Assembly (NCBI GenBank): GCA_023231475.1
Contig: JALJEE010000642.1
Coordinates: 1-50,618, forward strand
Length of the DNA stretch: 50,618 nucleotides
Origin: Seison nebaliae
Lineage: Eukaryota; Rotifera; Pararotatoria; Seisonacea; Seisonidae
Reading direction: 5' to 3'
The translations under genes and the position numbers were made by a program. Below the pieces are notes generated by a model that did no database searches, was not told the DNA's origin, and saw only the letters and a program-made list of their open reading frames with translations. Numbering within the stretch: position 1 is the first letter of the stretch; the number at the start of each line of letters is the position of its first letter. Shown one piece after another: positions 44,340 through 50,618 of the stretch.

Positions 44340-47300
44340 CTCCCCTATCAGTTTAGTCAATACTGAATCAAGTCTTGAGCATTTCTTTAGAGCATTCGAT
44401 ATCTTTTGAACATATCAGTATTATTGATATTCGAAATGGTATTTAAAAGTGATTGCCCGTTATTAAAATATTCATTATCTTAAAAGTTTGCCCATCAAGA
44501 TTTATTATAAATTTATTGAATGTGTAATACCCATATTTTTTTAGTGAGAATTAAGTGAATACAATAGGTTATGGGGACATACCAAGAAAACTTCCTTTGT
44601 TATTTTTCTTATTTGAATCTGTCTTAAAATATATTATAAGTGACTCAAGATTTGAGTGGTTAGATCGAGTTCATCAATCGTTTTATATTCAGTTCTTTAG
44701 TAAATTTCAATTTATTTTGACTTGGAGAGAAGGTGGTGATGAATAAAAAGCAATATAATGATAAAAATGTTGTTATTATCGATTAACAACCATAAGATTT
44801 TAGTTGAAAACTTATCGATTGACTGTCAACAGTTGATGATGACGATAAATTTGGAAATATGATTTTGACAAGAAAAATTTGTTCAGAAAGACTTAAATAT
44901 TTTATAGTTAAATTTTTATAAAGTCAATAATTGATAATTTATAGATAATAACCAGATTCAAAACATCTGACAATTTTCATGACAATTGAAATTTCATGAA
45001 GAACTTTTATCTTCGTGAGCTCATACAACTATTGGAAGCTGAATAAAGATAATTTTTGATTATCGACAAATTACTCTACTTCAACTGCTCCTCCTTTCTC
45101 AATTTGTCCTTCGTTACTAATGAAATTAAATTTTAGATAATTGATGGGAAAATAAGTAAAGTTGAAGAAGATAAAGAGATAGTTTCGACAATATATTTTT
45201 ATGAGTTAATGAATAATCCATAAGTGAATTCGAAAGTGAACTAATGGATTTTCGACGTTCAAATTCTGGAAGTTGTCATAAAATTTCTTATGTTTTTTCC
45301 TTTTAAATTGATATTCTTTTTTCACTTAACTGATCAAAACTAATCTCATTTATCCTATTCTTTATCTTTTCACGAATTCAAAAGAAAATGTTAAGAAGTT
45401 AATGGAAAGTATTGAAAGTTTATATAGGAGAGCTTACGACAAACACAATTCATGACAGTGGATAAATTTGTAGTGAACGAAAGAAACAAAAGCTCCAATC
45501 ATATTTTACTTTCGGCAGTTTGACGAATCTCTTTGTATCGCGGATTTCTCCTTTATTTCATTCCACAAATGTTTACTCTAATCATAATTGTTAATTAATG
45601 AACATAAATAGTTTCATTTGATTCACTTCGTTCTTCCAATATCTGACAGTAAAGAACTCTGAGAATTAGAGAAAGTTTCTCGAAAAGAACTAGAATATTT
45701 TCTAATATTTTTTGTATAAACTTTATAACTCGAAGATATAAAGTAAAAATTTTAAAAGGAACCAGTACAATAAGTGACAATAAGTACTGTTTATGTACCA
45801 GTTTGATAAGCGTTGATATAAAAACTTATAAATATATTAGTCATAGGAGACAGGTTGGCTGGTTGTCCAATTGCCGAAAAGCTATTATTAACATATTCGT
45901 CTAATTCTTTTAAGTTGGTATTGTTTGTTTATAAATTGAGCGGATATTTCATTTTCATTAGATACTCCCCTCCGCCATATTATGGGAGCCGACGAACTTA
46001 TGATTTTAGTTAAAGTATGTCAACTTTAATCAATATATTTGTTTTCTTAAAATCCCCTTTCCATTTTCTTGCCTTCGACGAGTAGTAGGTGAATGAGTAG
46101 TCACTGAATGGATCAATATGACTCATTAAATAAGAATAATATTTAGAGTTCATTCTAATTGTTAATATAAACAATATCTTCATAAAAGATGTGTCGTTCT
46201 TCTCGACTTGTTGTTCAATTAACTTCTTACTAGATCGATAATAGAAACATGTTTGAAATTTCCCGATTAGACGTAGGAAATGATATCGCGAGGATAATAT
46301 ACGAGAAATTATCGGGAGATAGTACGAAAGAATGAATAAAATAAATTCAGATAACTATGGGCGAGTAAGTTTCAGAATGAAAATTGATATAGATTAGACT
46401 GAATAGAATTACCAAAGGAAGTAAGTTGATCTTGGTAGCACATCTGTTGGAATGATTCACTTTTCTATTAGAATTGTTCAATCGGAAAAGACGAATATTT
46501 TGTGTTGAAGTGGAATAAGATGTAGTAGTTAGGGAAATAATAGGAAATAATTCTATGTTCATTCGGCACATCATGATTCTAACGAATTACTAATCTTAAT
46601 TGGCATTGTTTTTCTAATTCGTTGAGTTTGAAGATATATTAGGGGGAGAATGATCGGCTTCTTTACAATAAATAGCTAAACGAATTTGTATCATTGCTCC
46701 AATTCGTCAGAAGAGCGACATAAGCATATCTTTGACTTCAATTATACTTTCACCATTCATTGAGCATAAAAGTAGTTTCAATTTCTTTCTTTCGCTTATT
46801 CGTTAGTTGTCTACTTTTAAATCTTATTCTTCTTTTTCCATTCCACTCTCTCCTATGGCACCGGAGAGCAAGAGAGAAGTGATGAAGAAACAAAAAGGAA
46901 TGTAGAAACAAAAGGAGAATTTGTCGAATAAAATCAATTTTCCTTTTCAAATAGTCATTTATTCTTCAGATATAATTCTTAAGACAATTCTCCGTCAGTC
47001 GCGCTTTGTTTGTCGATGTTAAATTATCTATTCTGTTATTGATTGTGCTCATATCGACTGTTCCCTTTTCGGCTAATGGAAAGGAAACTTCTTGAATAAA
47101 TGCATCGAATTGTTTATAGCAGGGAAATTGGAATGATACCATTTTCTCCTATCTCATATGTGTCTCTTCTGGCCTTTTTATTATCATCATTGGATATGCG
47201 ATACCAATGAAATGAATGAGATAATAAGCGATTATCATTTCGTTCATTCTATTAATAGGAATAGCAACACGCAAATCTAATCGATTATGCTGCTCGGTAT

Positions 47301-48460
47301 GTCGCTGAATATTCGAAGTATGATTTATTCTTTTATAACGATTACTCTATTTTCTCTCATTCCATTTCTTATTATTTCTATTCCGTTCCATTCCTTTCAT
47401 TCCACTTCATCTCATTCGTGCAACATTTCAAATTTTCTTCTTCCAATAATCATTGTTTTTATCATTTCTAATTTCTTCAACAATTCAACTAACAACATAT
47501 TGACCAATTAACTACTTACGTCTCTTATCATACCACTTGATGCTCGACATCTCATCAATTTCCTTTCTGTTTCCAATTAAATTTCATCAATTTCACTCAC
47601 TATTCATTTTATGATCACTTCTAAAATTATCTCCAAAGACCTCTTCCTCATTTTGTGACATAACATTATAGTTGATTGGTTATCGTTACGTTTTGTTGTT
47701 TTTATATGTTCTGTGATCTTATCGTTCACATCATTGTTTTCGAAGCGTAAAACGGCTTAACACAAAAAGAAAATACGTAAATATTGTTAAGAAGTGGAGA
47801 TTTCATCAGATCCATTAATTTTATGATTAAAATATAAAATTTCAAAAATATCGACATCAAACACAAACAATTTCGTGTTTCGCTCTTTCTCCTCCACACA
47901 TTCAGTAATTGCACATTATAATTATTCAATTTCTATGTATTGAAGCGATGATGAGTCGTCCCCTCTCACCAAATCTAACTCGTTAGAATGAAAAGTGATT
48001 TTGTTTCACTCTATCCTCATCATTCAACTCATCGGTATCAAATCGAATTAATATCGATAAAAGACAAATGATACTGATGGAATAAGAAGGTGTTGTCATC
48101 GGCTGCTATTGATTCAGGTAATATCGTTCAATTGAAAAGTGTCATTCAATTATATGATTAACTCGATGCCCCAAGATGTGGGAATCAATGACGATAAATG
48201 CATATTCGATTATCATTAATCATCACTAAATGCATTACCTTTCATTCTCTTATCTATTTCATTCTCATTCTCGTCTTTTCTTCCTCTCATTTTCTCTCTC
48301 GTCATATTGGTTCAAATCATTTTCAAAATCATTTTCTTTTCTCCTATTAGATCATTTGTCCTTATAATAAATAGCCACGACACTATCATCATCATCGAAA
48401 CTGTTCCATTAAATTTTATTCATTGATCCATTCGTCTGATTAAGGGATAAAAGGAGAGAT
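44340..48460. other. Gene-poor tract upstream of the HMX-like gene
   Basis: About 4.1 kb with no recognised gene on either strand. One short frame at 44555-44746 begins with a potassium-channel-filter-like TIGYGD, but TAA precedes it directly and nothing channel-like follows. The position suggests 5' regulatory DNA of the HMX gene; that is inference. Confidence 0.5.
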
Positions 48461-49981
48461 ATGTTGCAAACAATGCTCCAAACTATGGATAAATGCGAAG
48501 ATGGAACAAGGGAAGTACATTCGAATACTGAATCGAAAATTTCTTCGGAAGCTTCTTTTGATCAGGATTCTGATCAGCATTATCATCAACATCTCAACTC
48601 AGAGAATGAATTAACAATAGAAAATCGAGATAAGAAGGCCGAAGAAAACTTTAATAATCCTCTTCTATCAAGATTCATCAATGATACTCTAAGGAAAGTT
48701 CAGACAACTAACTCGACTCTATTAACCAACCAAATTGAGCAATCAGACAAGAAGAAAAAATCAATGTTTTCCATCACTGAACTAGTCGAACCCGCAACAA
48801 ATTCTACCTACAGTTAACTTGAAATTATAACTAATTTTCTTTATAACTTATTACTCTAAGATTTGAATGAATCAAGAAAACGACGTTTTTCCAATGAGAA
48901 AGAAGATGAAATGAATAACGACGAAGTGAAAAGATCTAAACCGAAACTTTCGTCAAGTCAATTATCGATTGTCAATAACGAAAATAATTCGACCATCTCC
49001 TCACTCATTAATCTATCACCTGAAGCTATACTAGCAATGTTGACAGCGACGAAAAATTTTCAACAATTTCAAAAGAATGTGGAAATTCAGAATGAAGTGA
49101 AGAATTCTGATTTGTCAACATTTTCCGCATTCAAATCACCAAAACCGAATGAAAATGTAAATTCCGTTGAAAAAAATAAATATGAAGGAATGACAAAGAC
49201 CACTCACCACAATCCTTCTACTTCCACCAATACGAGTGGAGTTTTTAATGGAAACAATTTCGATTATTACAATCGCAAGAAAAAAACAAGAACCGTTTTT
49301 TCCCGATCTCAAGTATATCAATTGGAAAGTACATTCGACATGAAAAGATACTTGTCATCTGCTGAACGATCAAGTTTGGCATCAACTTTACGTTTAACAG
49401 AAACTCAAGTGAAAATATGGTTCCAAAATCGTAGAAATAAGTGGAAACGACAAATTGCAACCGAAATCGAAGCGACAAGTGGTAGCACGGTTGGAAATAA
49501 TACGAATGACAGTGATAATGCAGATAGTATCACTACAATGAATTTGCACAACAATAATACGAATAGAAATCAAATCAATTTTGAACAATCGATTTTGAAT
49601 GATCATTTTAATGAAACATTTCCTTCAAAATTTCAAGATATCAATAAGGAACGTTCACTCTTTCCATTATTACATGATAATCATTCTACTAATGGAAATG
49701 AAACAGAGAGATCATCCGTCATCTCGAAGCAACAATTAGCCAACATAGCAAGTAGTCATTTACTCGCCAATCTTCCCCAAACTAATCATCAGTTGACACC
49801 ACCGACATTTCGCACTAAAGATTTTCAAGTTCCTAATATTGAGGATAAACTACATATGGATAATCTGGCAAGTCAGAATGGGAAACTACCGTCAGAGTTC
49901 GAAGGTTTTGCAAATTTACCATCAAATATAAAACAGTTATTAATACGCAATTTATTGGAATCAGGAAACGCTAAAAAATAA
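48461..49981 (+). CDS. HMX (H6/NK-type) homeobox transcription factor, 490 aa
   Basis: Two exons, 48461-48812 and 48861-49981, with a 48-nt phase-1 intron. The homeodomain lies at about residues 257-316: [20 protein letters not shown], then [20 protein letters not shown], then [20 protein letters not shown]. The [22 protein letters not shown] block and [13 protein letters not shown] are diagnostic for HMX. Just before the intron, SMFSITELV resembles an eh1/TN Groucho-binding motif (FSIxxLL), so repression is likely. The flanks are Asn/Ser-rich with no other domain. HMX genes pattern sensory organs and the nervous system. ATG at 48461 is the first of three nearby in-frame Mets (48461, 48473, 48485); the true start may be any of them. 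Confidence 0.95.
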
Positions 49982-50618
49982 TTTCAAACATATAGAAAGT
50001 TTACAAATGACTAAATGCGTTTTGGAATAATTATTTCAAATTAATCATAAATTTTCTTTCCAATTAATTTATTTGTCCGTAATCTTTATCAGAGTCAAAA
50101 TTTGGATTTTTTTGATGTTTTAATTTTGTTTTGCATTTTTATTAAATTTCCAAATTTTAAACTTCGTTCAACGGTTTCTAGAATGTCGTTAGAGTAATAG
50201 CTGACAATCTCAGCCTGACATAATTGTTTATTTTCGAATCGTATGTACTTATTTGGTTGGATAAAATATCCGAATCAATTATCATTATGGACGTATTCCC
50301 CCCTTTTTTCTAAAAGAAGAAATATCCGACTCCTTCCCCCTCTTTTTTACATATTAAGTATAAGTATATAAAAAGGAGGTACATCGTTGTGTGGGGGAGA
50401 AAGGACCTAGATTCTTTTTTAATATAAAAGATCACGTTCATAATTATTGAAAGTTCACCTTGGTCTGCCAATGTTCTATTATACAGTAGGAATTTAAAGT
50501 AATCGGACACTTTTACGTTTTTATAAAACCGGTCATAACTTCTGTCCTATGAAGTATCTTTCGTAAAGGTGGATATCGCAAAATAGCCCTATTCAAGCTC
50601 TTAAACATAGTGCAAAAA
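49982..50618. other. 3' flank of HMX-like gene to window end
   Basis: AT-rich DNA. Near the end (50495-50530) is a mariner-end-like sequence AAAGTAATCGGACACTTTTACG resembling one at 28632. No gene seen; a transposon may extend beyond the window. Confidence 0.4.

Noticed and set aside
1-50618. CRISPR arrays, prokaryotic operons, rRNA genes
   Set aside because: No evenly spaced direct repeats with unique spacers, no rRNA signature, and the spliced animal genes rule out a prokaryotic origin.

Overview
The window is AT-rich nuclear DNA from an invertebrate animal. Genes are spliced with very short introns (most 44-73 nt, GT...AG, T-rich before the acceptor). The protein set is metazoan: TGIF-type and HMX-type homeobox genes, NPC1, STIP1/Hop, IFT20, YEATS2, a serpin, an antistasin-like peptide and a VWC-repeat secreted protein. 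Long Asn, Gln and His runs and very compact introns would fit a small, fast-evolving ecdysozoan or similar genome, but nothing here fixes the phylum.

Layout. 1-12742 is gene-poor: a minisatellite-bearing repeat at the left edge, one complete MITE with a TTA target duplication, microsatellites, and no convincing gene. 12743-16564 holds a giant intronless TGIF-class homeobox gene. 16994-42394 is the gene-rich core: STIP1 (-), a 58-aa Pmp3/UPF0057 membrane peptide (-), IFT20 (-), YEATS2 (-), a standalone capping-type RNA 5'-triphosphatase (+), a serpin with a long C-terminal tail (-), an antistasin-like secreted peptide (+), a block of dead DNA transposons (28.6-32.9 kb), a new 401-aa type I membrane protein (+), a triple-VWC secreted protein (-), an intronless NPC1 (+), an intron-containing tRNA-Met (+) and a new 130-aa type I membrane protein (-). 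42887-48460 is gene-poor again, with two inverted-repeat elements. 48461-49981 is the HMX homeobox gene.

Most of the core genes are housekeeping genes: chaperone relay, ciliary transport, histone-acetyltransferase complex subunit, RNA 5'-end processing and sterol export. They show no pathway relationship, and I see no operon-like or defence-like system. The two developmental transcription factors sit beside the two largest gene-poor tracts, as expected for genes with extended cis-regulation.

Several gene models were rebuilt by hand by joining short exons: IFT20, Pmp3, the serpin, YEATS2, the VWC protein and the two unnamed membrane proteins. Splice sites were chosen by frame continuity and protein-family fit, so individual junctions may be off by a few bases. 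The most unusual items are the tailed serpin with a non-canonical hinge, the YEATS domain without its GWGEF motif, the triphosphatase without a guanylyltransferase, a predicted 23-nt intron, the intron in tRNA-Met, and an element flanked by inverted minisatellite arrays.
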